Below are positions 28,832-37,006 of a DNA stretch of 64,000 nucleotides, in pieces; the first letter of the stretch is position 1, and each line of letters begins with the position of its first letter. The translations under genes were made by a program, and so were the position numbers. The notes beneath the pieces were generated by a model, which ran no database searches, was not told the origin of the DNA, and saw only the letters and a list, made by a program, of their open reading frames with translations. The DNA is from Candidatus Hydrogenedentota bacterium (GTDB lineage: Bacteria; Hydrogenedentota; Hydrogenedentia; Hydrogenedentales; JAEUWI01), in contig JAEUWI010000035.1 in NCBI GenBank assembly GCA_016791475.1, positions 19,057-83,056 on the forward strand. Reading direction: 5' to 3'.

Positions 28832-29943
28832 GCGGCACGCCAACCGTCTACAACTACCCCAATCTCCGCAGAGTCGTCGAACGGTTGAGGGATGACTTTT
28901 CCAGTGGCAATTGCGACTTCGTATTGCTCTACGCCTATAATCGCACAGGAAAGACTCGACTTTCCATGGAATTCAAGGAGTATAGAAAGCGCAAACGGGA
29001 AAATGGTCGAGACACACTTTATTTCAACGCCTTCACCGAGGACCTATTCTCGTGGGACAATGATTTGGAGAACGACGCCAGACGAGCACTCCAGATCAAT
29101 TCAAACTCAAAGTTCTTTGCCGGATTTAAGGATCTCGCGCTGGAAGAGCGAATTTTTGCCTACCTGAGTCGATATGCCACCTTCAACTTCAAAATCGACT
29201 ATGAAAACTGGAATGTCGTCTTTAGCCAGGAAATAGCAAATCCGAAATTCAAGCCGGGGTCAAAAGAGCCCGAAACGATCACAGAAAGTAACATAAAAAT
29301 TTCGAGAGGGGAAGAGAATCTATTTATTTGGTGTGTTTATCTGGCCATATCTGAACTCGCAATCGATGAGGCGAGCGCATACGACTGGGTAAAATACTTC
29401 TATATAGACGACCCCATCACATCCCTGGACGACAATAATGCTATCGCCGTTGCGACAGATCTAGCGAATTTACTAAGACGAGCCAAGGGTAAAATCAAGA
29501 CTGTAATATCCTCCCACCATGGCCTGTTTTTCAATGTGATGTTCAATGAACTGAAGAAGTCTTCACACAGATCTTATTTTATTCACCGGAAGCCCACGGA
29601 GAATACTTATACCCTGAGGGCTACCGATGAGACTCCGTTTTTTCATCATGTGGCCACTTTAAGCGAGTTGAAAAAAGCGTCGGAAAGCGGGGAACTTTAC
29701 ACGTATCACTTTAACGCGCTTCGCAGCATTTTGGAGAAGACCGCCGCGTTCCATGGCCAAGACGACTTCTCTTTCTGTTTGGATAGTACAGACGAAGCGC
29801 TGTATTCCCGCGCCTTGAATCTTCTCAGCCATGGTAAAGCCTACCCCCTCTATCAACCTGTCCAGATGCTCGAAGACAACAAGAAACTTTTCAACGACAT
29901 CTTACAGGCATTCCTGAATCGCTTTGAATTCGGCATGCTGTGA
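28828..29943 (+). CDS. PrrC-like ATPase, candidate anticodon nuclease, inside the hsd operon
   Basis: From ATG 28828 the 371-residue product has an ABC-type ATPase core: a Walker-A-like LLYAYNRTGKTRLS (33-46, Ala where Gly is usual), a signature-like ISRGEENLFIW (158-168), Walker B KYFYIDDPITSLDD (189-202) and switch VISSHHG (226-232). The C-terminal 110 residues contain ALRSILEKTAAF with Arg299 and Glu303, then LLSHGKA with His335. The 4- and 32-residue spacings equal those of the PrrC anticodon-nuclease triad Arg320/Glu324/His356. PrrC is silenced by its partner type I enzyme and cuts tRNA-Lys when phage blocks it. Location between hsdS (4-base overlap) and hsdM supports a similar guard role. 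Codon use is AT-rich compared with hsdR and hsdM. Confidence 0.72.
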   Translation: MSGTPTVYNYPNLRRVVERLRDDFSSGNCDFVLLYAYNRTGKTRLSMEFKEYRKRKRENGRDTLYFNAFTEDLFSWDNDLENDARRALQINSNSKFFAGFKDLALEERIFAYLSRYATFNFKIDYENWNVVFSQEIANPKFKPGSKEPETITESNIKISRGEENLFIWCVYLAISELAIDEASAYDWVKYFYIDDPITSLDDNNAIAVATDLANLLRRAKGKIKTVISSHHGLFFNVMFNELKKSSHRSYFIHRKPTENTYTLRATDETPFFHHVATLSELKKASESGELYTYHFNALRSILEKTAAFHGQDDFSFCLDSTDEALYSRALNLLSHGKAYPLYQPVQMLEDNKKLFNDILQAFLNRFEFGML

Positions 29944-29969
29944 ACTGCCTCAGAAGGGTGTGATTGACG

Positions 29970-31574
29970 ATGACCAAAGAACAACGCAACCAACTGGGCA
30001 AGACCCTGTGGGCGATTGCGGATCAGCTTCGCGGCGCGATGAACGCGGACGACTTCCGCGACTATATGCTGTCCTTTCTATTCCTGCGCTACCTCTCCGA
30101 TAACTACGAGGCGGCCGCCCAGAAAGAACTGAAGGGAGAGTATCCGAAGCTGCCCGAGGGTGACCGGCGCGCGCCGCTGACCGTGTGGTATGAAAACAAT
30201 GCCGCCGACGCAGCCGATTTTGAGACACAGATCCGCCGCAAAACGCACTACGTCATCCAGCCGGACTACCTCTGGAGCAGCATCGCGGAGCGGGCCCGAA
30301 CGCAGGACGCCGAACTACTGCAAACGCTGGAGCGGGGCTTCAAGTACATCGAAAATGAGTCCTTTGCCAGCACCTTTCAGGGCCTCTTCTCGGAGATCAA
30401 TCTGAATTCTGAAAAGCTGGGCAAGACACCGGCCGACCGTAACAAGAAGCTTTGCACCATTGTCACGACCATCGCCGAGAAGATCGCGGAGTTCTCCACC
30501 GACAGCGATATCCTGGGCGACGCCTATGAGTACCTCATCGGCCAGTTCGCCGCCGGATCCGGCAAAAAGGCGGGCGAGTTCTACACGCCGCAGTCGGTTT
30601 CCACCATCCTGTCGCGCATTGTAACCCTGGACGGCCAGGACCCGCGCTCCGGCAAAAAGAAGAAGCTCAACCGCGTGCTCGACTTTGCGTGCGGCTCCGG
30701 CTCCCTGCTGTTGAACGTGCGCAATCAGATGGGCAAGGACGGCATCGGCAAGATCTACGGCCAGGAGAAGAACATCACGACCTACAACCTGGCGCGGATG
30801 AACCTGCTGCTGCACGGCGTGAAGGATACCGAGTTTCACATCCACCACGGCGACACGCTTTTCAACGACTGGCCACTGCTCAACGAGATGAACCCAGCCA
30901 AAAAGCTGCAATGCGATGCGGTAGTGGCCAATCCGCCCTTCAGCTACCGCTGGGAACCCACCGATGCGCTGGGCGATGATTTCCGTTTCAAGAGCTATGG
31001 CCTGGCCCCGAAATCGGCGGCGGACTTCGCTTTCCTGCTCCACGGCTTTCACTTCCTGAGCGACGAAGGCACCATGGCGATCATCCTGCCCCACGGCGTC
31101 CTCTTCCGGGGTGGTGTGGAGAGCCGCATCCGCACCAAGCTGCTCAAAGACGGGCACATCGACACGGTAATCGGCCTGCCCGCCAACCTCTTCTTTTCCA
31201 CCGGTATCCCGGTGTGCATTCTTGTGCTGAAAAAGTGCAAGAAACCCGACGACGTGCTCTTCATCAACGCCAGCGAGCATTTCGAAAAAGGCAAGCGCCA
31301 GAATGTCCTGTTGCCCAAGCACATCGACAAGATCGTCGACTTCTACCAGCACCGGAAAGAGGAGGACCGCTTCGCGCGCCGGGTCGGTATGGAGGAGATT
31401 GAGAAGAACGACTACAACCTCAATATCTCCCGCTATGTCAGCACCGCCGAAGCCGAGCCGGAGATCGATCTGGCGGAAGTTCACAAGAACTTGTGCGATA
31501 TTGAAAAGCGCATCGCCGAGGCGAGGGCTACGCACAACAATTTCATGAAGGAACTGGGATTGCCACCGATTTGA
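29970..31574 (+). CDS. hsdM: type I restriction-modification methyltransferase subunit HsdM
   Basis: HsdM methylates adenine N6 in the target recognised by HsdS. The 534-residue product (ATG 29970) starts with the HsdM N-terminal helical domain (LGKTLWAIADQLRGAMNADD, YMLSFLFLRYLSD) and has the AdoMet-binding motif LDFACGSGSLLL (DFACGSG at 238-244) and catalytic NPPF (321-324). A TTG at 29964 is better spaced from AGAAGGG (5 bases) and would add two residues; either start is possible. It ends the hsdR-hsdS-X-hsdM operon; the R-first, M-last order is less usual than M-S-R. Confidence 0.95.
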   Translation: MTKEQRNQLGKTLWAIADQLRGAMNADDFRDYMLSFLFLRYLSDNYEAAAQKELKGEYPKLPEGDRRAPLTVWYENNAADAADFETQIRRKTHYVIQPDYLWSSIAERARTQDAELLQTLERGFKYIENESFASTFQGLFSEINLNSEKLGKTPADRNKKLCTIVTTIAEKIAEFSTDSDILGDAYEYLIGQFAAGSGKKAGEFYTPQSVSTILSRIVTLDGQDPRSGKKKKLNRVLDFACGSGSLLLNVRNQMGKDGIGKIYGQEKNITTYNLARMNLLLHGVKDTEFHIHHGDTLFNDWPLLNEMNPAKKLQCDAVVANPPFSYRWEPTDALGDDFRFKSYGLAPKSAADFAFLLHGFHFLSDEGTMAIILPHGVLFRGGVESRIRTKLLKDGHIDTVIGLPANLFFSTGIPVCILVLKKCKKPDDVLFINASEHFEKGKRQNVLLPKHIDKIVDFYQHRKEEDRFARRVGMEEIEKNDYNLNISRYVSTAEAEPEIDLAEVHKNLCDIEKRIAEARATHNNFMKELGLPPI

Positions 31575-32117
31575 TGACGTGCTTTGACGAAGTCGCTACG
31601 GGGGGTATCGGCCATGAGCAGGCGAGAGGAATAAACGGACCAAAACCACGGACAGCCACCATTATTCTCACTCTTCCCCCAGGTGTTGGTCGGGAGCACC
31701 TGGAGGCATGCTCAGGCTTCTGGAATTGCCTCTCTTGTGGGGCCGGTGGGGCTAATGGCTCGGGTTGAAGAAGACCGTGTCGCATAGTGATGCCGCCGCG
31801 TGAGTATTTTCGAAGCGACCGCCGGGCCGCTCGCTCAGGGTATCAGGGCGCGGTCGCTGCGTCAATCCAGCGCTCCCAATCGGCATAGCCCGCTGGCACG
31901 CGTCCGGGGGGGCTCGGGCGCGGGTCCGTCCCCCCCACGGCCGCCTCCATGGGGCGATTTCGGGTAGGGCCTGGGGAGCTGGTTTCGGGGCTGGATTGAA
32001 TTTCGAGATATATTGGAGTTTCTGGTAATTTGACGAATTGGCCGGTGCGGTGCCAAACTGTTCTTTTACCGCAGGCCGTGTTTATTGAAATCATTCACGA
32101 AGTGAGAGGATCCTGTT
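31575..32117 (+). other. 543-base non-coding gap after the restriction operon
   Basis: No convincing gene. It contains a hairpin CCAGGTG...CACCTGG (about 31679-31704) without a T tract, and short frames on both strands lacking ribosome sites or recognisable sequence. It probably marks the right edge of the acquired hsd segment and holds the promoter of the next gene. Confidence 0.4.
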
Positions 32118-34490
32118 ATGCGCTCCCCCATGCCGGCCGCCTTCGCGGCCGTACTGGCCTTTGCCGCGTTCTTCGCCGCGCGGACCGTGGCCGACCCCAT
32201 CGATCTTTCGCGCGCGGTGATCGTGCTCGACAAGGACTCGTCGGTTCCTTTTAAGACCGCCGAAATGCTCCATGACGAGATTCAGCGACGCAGTGGCCAG
32301 GACCTTGCGATTGTGGGCGTAGCGCCGGCGGGCGCGGCCCGGATTGTGCTCGGGCTGGCGGACGAATTGAGTGCGCCGACGGATGCGCCCGTGCCGGTGA
32401 AGGCGGAGGGCTTCAGCATCTGGACGGCGGGTTCGGATGTGTATCTCGCGGGGCGGGACAAGCGCGGGGCGCTCTTTGCCGCGGGCCGACTGATCCGGCT
32501 GCTTTACTGCACGCCGGGGGTGGTGCGACTGGCGTCGGACACGCGGGTGTCGACCGCGCCGAAATATGAGTATCGCGTTCACCAGGCGGGCTACCGGAAC
32601 ACGGCGAACAGCTATGACCTCTGGACGGTGGAGCAGTATGAGCAGTATGCCCGCGACCTGGCCATCTTCGGCACAAACGGCCTGGAGCTGATCCAGGAAA
32701 ACGGCCGCGACAACCGGGACTCACCCCTGATGGTCCGGACGATGTGGGACATGAACATCCTGCTGTCGCAGATGCTGGATCGCTACGACTTCAACGTCTT
32801 CGTGTGGTTTCCCCTGCTGGAGGATATCAGCGACCGGAAGGTGTATGACGAGCAGTTGAATATGTTCGGCGAATTCTTCCAGGAGATGCCGCGCATCGAC
32901 CAGATCTTCGTGCCGGGCGGCGATCCCGGCAACAACCCGCCGCGCCTGCTGATGCCGTGGAGCGGGGACATGGCGAAGCGGCTGCACAAGCGCTTTCCGA
33001 AGGCGGAACTGATCATTTCCGATCAGAAGTTTGTGGAGCAGGATCTGGCGGATTTTTATGACTATATCAACGACGACAAGCCGAAGTGGCTGGCGGGCAT
33101 CGCCTATGGCCCCGGCACGCACCACGATTTGGACTGGAGCCTGGAGCACCTGCCGAAGGGCTACAAGGTGCGCCACTATCCGGATATTACGCACAACAAC
33201 CGCTGCCAGTTTGGGGTTCCCAACTGGGACACGCGCCATGGCCAGACCCTGGACCGGGAAGGCATCAACCCCCGCCCGACGCAGATGAAGGCGGCCCACA
33301 ATCATTATGCGGCGATGACGAATGGTTTTGGTTCGTACTCCGACGGTGTCCACGACGATCTGAACAAGGTGGTGTGGAGCGCGCTGGCCTGGGATCCCAA
33401 TGCGGATCTGGACACGATATTGCTGGACTATGGCCGGGTGTTCTTCGGTGAGGCGGTGGGCGCGGATGTGGCCGAGGGCCTGCGCATGCTGGAGCGCAAC
33501 ATGGAGGGCATGCTGATCAGCAATGAGAACGTGCCCAAAGCGCTGGCCCAGTGGGAAATGATCGGTGTGAAGGGGGGCGAAGCGGTGCGGAGCAACTGGC
33601 GCTATCAACTCTATTATTTCCGGGCCATGTTTGACGTCTATATTCAGTCGCGCCTGCAGTATGAAACGGAACTCGAGACGCGCGCGACGGCGGCCCTGAC
33701 CAAAGCCCCCACGGTCGGCAGCGAAGCAGCCATGACGGAGGCCTCCACGATCCTCAACGAATATGTGATGAATCGGGTGCGCCCCGATCTTCGCGTCAAG
33801 CTGGAAGAGGTGGGCCTTCAGGCGCTCCACAGCATCGGCTTCCAGTTCAGCTTCCTGGAACCCTACCGCGCGCGCAATCCCGAACGGGGCGCGCTGCTGG
33901 ATAAGGTGGACGTGCCGATGAACAACCGGCCGTGGCTGGAGAATGAGTTTGAGAAGGTGCGCAAGCTGGCCTCCGAGCCGGAGAAAGTGGCCCGGATCGA
34001 TCGCCTGGTGAACTGGGAGAACGCGGGCCCCGGCGGTTTCTATGACGACTTGGGCAATCCCTCGAAGCAGCCCCACCTCGTCTATCAGACCACCTTTGCG
34101 ACGGACCCCGGATTTGTCCACGGACCGCAGAACGCCCACTACCGCACGCTGGACAACAGCACGCTGAAGGTGGACCCGACGCTGCGCTACAGCATGCTGG
34201 ATCAGGCGGAGACGCTCTATGGCACGCCGCTGCTGGTGCGCTATGATCAGCTCGATCCAAACGCGGCGTATAAGGTGCGTGTCACCTATTTCGGTCGCTA
34301 CAATGCGACCATGTCGCTCAAGGCGGACGATCTGGAGGTGCACGGCGCGCAGGCTTCCACCCAACCCGCGGAGCCGCTGGAGTTCGACGTGCCGAAGGCC
34401 GCCACACAGGATGGCCAGGTGACGCTCCAGTGGGATCTGGTCGAAGGGCGCGGTTGCCAGGTGGCGGAGGTGTGGCTGATTAGGAAGTAG
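32118..34490 (+). CDS. exported glycoside-hydrolase-like protein (hexosaminidase/glucuronidase clan)
   Basis: The 790-residue protein has a signal peptide (AAFAAVLAFAAFFAARTVA). Next is a domain like the N-terminal beta-alpha domain of alpha-glucuronidases and GH20/GH84 enzymes (AEMLHDEIQRRSGQDLAIV, GFSIWTAGSDVYLAGRDKRG). A TIM-barrel-like region follows, with NSYDLWTVEQYEQYARDLAI, FNVFVWFPLLEDIS, QIFVPGGDPGNNPPRLL, AELIISDQKF and WLAGIAYGPG. A C-terminal beta domain closes it. It probably degrades polysaccharide or glycoprotein outside the cell; acidic candidates sit in GGDPG but the catalytic pair is not certain. It is monocistronic. Confidence 0.7.
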   Translation: MRSPMPAAFAAVLAFAAFFAARTVADPIDLSRAVIVLDKDSSVPFKTAEMLHDEIQRRSGQDLAIVGVAPAGAARIVLGLADELSAPTDAPVPVKAEGFSIWTAGSDVYLAGRDKRGALFAAGRLIRLLYCTPGVVRLASDTRVSTAPKYEYRVHQAGYRNTANSYDLWTVEQYEQYARDLAIFGTNGLELIQENGRDNRDSPLMVRTMWDMNILLSQMLDRYDFNVFVWFPLLEDISDRKVYDEQLNMFGEFFQEMPRIDQIFVPGGDPGNNPPRLLMPWSGDMAKRLHKRFPKAELIISDQKFVEQDLADFYDYINDDKPKWLAGIAYGPGTHHDLDWSLEHLPKGYKVRHYPDITHNNRCQFGVPNWDTRHGQTLDREGINPRPTQMKAAHNHYAAMTNGFGSYSDGVHDDLNKVVWSALAWDPNADLDTILLDYGRVFFGEAVGADVAEGLRMLERNMEGMLISNENVPKALAQWEMIGVKGGEAVRSNWRYQLYYFRAMFDVYIQSRLQYETELETRATAALTKAPTVGSEAAMTEASTILNEYVMNRVRPDLRVKLEEVGLQALHSIGFQFSFLEPYRARNPERGALLDKVDVPMNNRPWLENEFEKVRKLASEPEKVARIDRLVNWENAGPGGFYDDLGNPSKQPHLVYQTTFATDPGFVHGPQNAHYRTLDNSTLKVDPTLRYSMLDQAETLYGTPLLVRYDQLDPNAAYKVRVTYFGRYNATMSLKADDLEVHGAQASTQPAEPLEFDVPKAATQDGQVTLQWDLVEGRGCQVAEVWLIRK

Positions 34491-34502
34491 GGAATTGGGG
34501 AG

Positions 34503-34547
34503 CATCGGACGGATCGGACTGATCAGATCGGTCCGATCCGTCCGATT
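34503..34547 (+). repeat. dispersed GATCGG/CCGATC palindromic repeat, copy 3
   Basis: CATCGGACGGATCGGACTG followed by ATCAGATCGGTCCGATCC fills the space between two convergent genes and matches the blocks at 12811 and about 18191. The whole segment can fold into one long hairpin. Confidence 0.6.
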
Positions 34548-34579
34548 TATACAAACCGGAAGCGCGGGACGGTGCCGAT

Positions 34580-35797
34580 TCACTTTCCCAGGGCGTGTTT
34601 GATCAGAATATCCGCGGCCCGCTCCGTGGCGCCGCCGCGCAGGACGTCGGCCCGCAGGGCCTCGGCGCTCTCCCGGTAGCAGGGATCGTTGACGAGGGCG
34701 TCGATGGCGCGGAGCATGGCGTCGCCGTTCAGCCTGCGTGGGGAGGCCTTCACGCCGAAGCCGTGGTCGAGGATGTACTCGGTGCAGAGTTCCTGCTCCA
34801 GGTGCCCCGGCAGGGCGAGGAGGGGTTTGCCCGCGGCGAGGGCCTGGTACATGGTGCCATTGCCGCCGTGAAACACGACGGCCGCGCAATGCTCCATGAT
34901 GGCGAGGCCGGGGGCGTATTTTGCAAAGCGGAAATTGGGCGGCGCGGCGGCCATGCCTTCTTCCGAGACCTGCCCCGCGGTGGTCACCACAAAGCGGTAT
35001 TTCGACTGGCCCAGGGCCTTATAGCAACGGCGGAGCAGCGGCTCCAGCAGACCGGTGGATCCCATGGTAATGTAAATGTTCGTTGTGCCGTCCGAAAGCT
35101 CTTCGAACCATTCCGGCAATTCACAGGGGGGCTCGTACAGGATGGGACCGATGGACTGCCACAGGGGAAATCCGGGATGGGACTTGTGAAAGTGATCCAG
35201 ATCGGGCGAGATGAGCGGGATTCGCCGGAGCAGGGTGATGCCGTTGACGGGCTCCACGCCGTGGCGGCGGTAGACCGGCTTGCGCATGCGGCCGAAGTGG
35301 AGCAGCTCCATGGCGTGGACCAGTACATTGAAGAAGGTCCACGGTTTGACGAAGTGGGTGTTGTAGGCGTTGAGCACGCCAGCCGCCGGGATGCCCAGAA
35401 TGTGCCCCGCCGTGCTCGTGCCCACGCTGGCGTCGCCGAGAATCAGATCGGGCCGTTCCTCGCGGCAGACGCGGATCATGTCTTCGATGATCTCGTCGAG
35501 CGGCGCCCACTTGCGGCTATTGAGCATGTCCCAGACGCTGACGAGAAAGCCGTGATCGTGGAAGCGGTCCCACGCATAAGGCTGGGCCGGTTCCTTGACG
35601 CGGACCACGCGGAAGCCGGCGGCCTGGGCCTGATCGAGCTTGGAGCGGGGGTGTTTCGGGTCTTCGCCGGCGAATACAACCTCATGGCCCCGGGCCCGGA
35701 GCACCTTGGCAATCTCGACGCAACGGCCCACATGGGCCAGGCCGAAACCGAGGGGAAACATGAGAATTTTGAGCGGAGGCGCGGCGGATTCGGTCAT
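34580..35797 (-). CDS. GT-B glycosyltransferase (UGT/MGT-like)
   Basis: The 405-residue product from ATG 35797 is a GT1-like enzyme: KILMFPLGFGLAHVGRCVEI at the N-terminal Rossmann domain, IYITMGSTGLLEPLL at the domain junction, and the nucleotide-sugar-binding region AAVVFHGGNGTMYQALAAGK followed by PLLALPGHLEQELC. It probably transfers a sugar to a lipid or small molecule in the cytoplasm; acceptor unknown. It overlaps the upstream hydrolase gene by 4 bases (ATGA), so the two form an operon. The longer frame to 36118 is the shadow of that gene. Confidence 0.88.
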   Translation of the reverse strand: MTESAAPPLKILMFPLGFGLAHVGRCVEIAKVLRARGHEVVFAGEDPKHPRSKLDQAQAAGFRVVRVKEPAQPYAWDRFHDHGFLVSVWDMLNSRKWAPLDEIIEDMIRVCREERPDLILGDASVGTSTAGHILGIPAAGVLNAYNTHFVKPWTFFNVLVHAMELLHFGRMRKPVYRRHGVEPVNGITLLRRIPLISPDLDHFHKSHPGFPLWQSIGPILYEPPCELPEWFEELSDGTTNIYITMGSTGLLEPLLRRCYKALGQSKYRFVVTTAGQVSEEGMAAAPPNFRFAKYAPGLAIMEHCAAVVFHGGNGTMYQALAAGKPLLALPGHLEQELCTEYILDHGFGVKASPRRLNGDAMLRAIDALVNDPCYRESAEALRADVLRGGATERAADILIKHALGK

Positions 35798-36723
35798 TTG
35801 GATGGCTCCGCCATTTCCTGGTTCGCGGACTGCAACGCGGCCTTGCGCGCGGCGAGCCCGGCGTCGATCTCGGCGAGAATGGTCTTGCCGAGGAGGCCGC
35901 GCTTTTTCAGAAAAGCCGCGCAATTGTGGCGGCCGGTGTCGAGAGGCTTCACGGTGATGTTGCCCACGCCGATGTGACGGCGGGCCTGATCGGCATCGGG
36001 CACGCTGCGCTCGCCATAGAAAATCGTGGCGCGTGGGGGCGCCGGCTGGGTATCCAGGTAGAGCCGGGTCACGTCGGGGAGAGTCTTTCCCGCGAGGTAA
36101 CCGCGCATCTTGCGCCATACCAGTTGGGCGGCGACGGTGACCAGGAAGACCTCCGCGAAGTCCGCCGGGCTGCGCAGCAACTGAGGGAGGTTGAAATAGA
36201 CCTTCAGTTGGTTTTTCAGGCCGAGATAGACCTCGGGGGGGAAGCAGGGGGAAAAGGCGACGATCTGATCGATTTTGGCCCGCGAACTCACATAAAAGGC
36301 CACGTAGCCGCCGGCGGAGGCCCCGATGGCGACGTTGTAGGTGGAGCCGAGGCGCGCCAGGGTCTGGTTGACCAGCTCGGGATAAAAATCCGCACCGTCT
36401 CCGCCGCCATCGGGCTGCCGGAAATATCCGGTGCGATAGGGATCGCGGAGGAAGACCAGGTTGTAGTTGTTCCGGTCTTCCTTGAGCATGTTGCGAAACT
36501 CGAACTGGGGCATGCCGGCAAAGAGCACGGCCATGCCCGCGAAGGAAACGATGGTGACGTCCGAGCCGTTGTCCTCCACCTGAATATAGCGGGACAGATC
36601 GACATCCCCCTGTGCGCTCTGGGGATCGTTGAAGTTAAAGGTTCCCTCGGACTCCATGTTCCGGGAAAGTTCGGGCATGAAGGTACGGGTAACGAGTTTT
36701 ACGAGGTAATTGAGAATGGCCAT
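35794..36723 (-). CDS. alpha/beta-hydrolase-fold protein paired with the glycosyltransferase
   Basis: From ATG 36723 the 309-residue product contains a nucleophile elbow, YNVAIGASAGGYVAFYVSS, with Ser in G-x-S-x-G. DVTIVSFAGMAVLFAG precedes it and VAFSPCFPPEVYLG follows; RHNCAAFLKKRGLLG near the end may supply the His. I cannot identify the substrate. An upstream ATG (36801) exists, but the added 26 residues look unlike a signal. It overlaps the glycosyltransferase gene downstream, suggesting a joint step in glycolipid or glycan synthesis, such as deacylation or acyl transfer; this is inference. Confidence 0.6.
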   Translation of the reverse strand: MAILNYLVKLVTRTFMPELSRNMESEGTFNFNDPQSAQGDVDLSRYIQVEDNGSDVTIVSFAGMAVLFAGMPQFEFRNMLKEDRNNYNLVFLRDPYRTGYFRQPDGGGDGADFYPELVNQTLARLGSTYNVAIGASAGGYVAFYVSSRAKIDQIVAFSPCFPPEVYLGLKNQLKVYFNLPQLLRSPADFAEVFLVTVAAQLVWRKMRGYLAGKTLPDVTRLYLDTQPAPPRATIFYGERSVPDADQARRHIGVGNITVKPLDTGRHNCAAFLKKRGLLGKTILAEIDAGLAARKAALQSANQEMAEPSK

Positions 36724-37006
36724 GAAGTCCCGTTTGGGGAAAAGCACCGAATTGACGAACACACGCTGCCCCACATCGGGTACACGGGCAGTGAGACGCA
36801 CTCCCCCATTATACCGACATTGCGCGGGACTGTTCCATGGGCGCTTGACGCCCGTCCGGTGATGGGGTATCGTGGTTCACGTGCGTTGCCGACCGCCTGC
36901 GAAGTGGATGGCGGGCGACGGCGTCACCCAGGGCCTTTTCGGCCTGAGGATCCAGAGTCGCGCCTTGACCGTGTGGCGCGCAAATCGACCGAAAGGAGTC
37001 CTTTTC

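Noticed and set aside
31843..32094. 83-codon minus-strand frame after hsdM
   Set aside because: No ribosome site and no recognisable sequence; antisense to the upstream region of the next gene.
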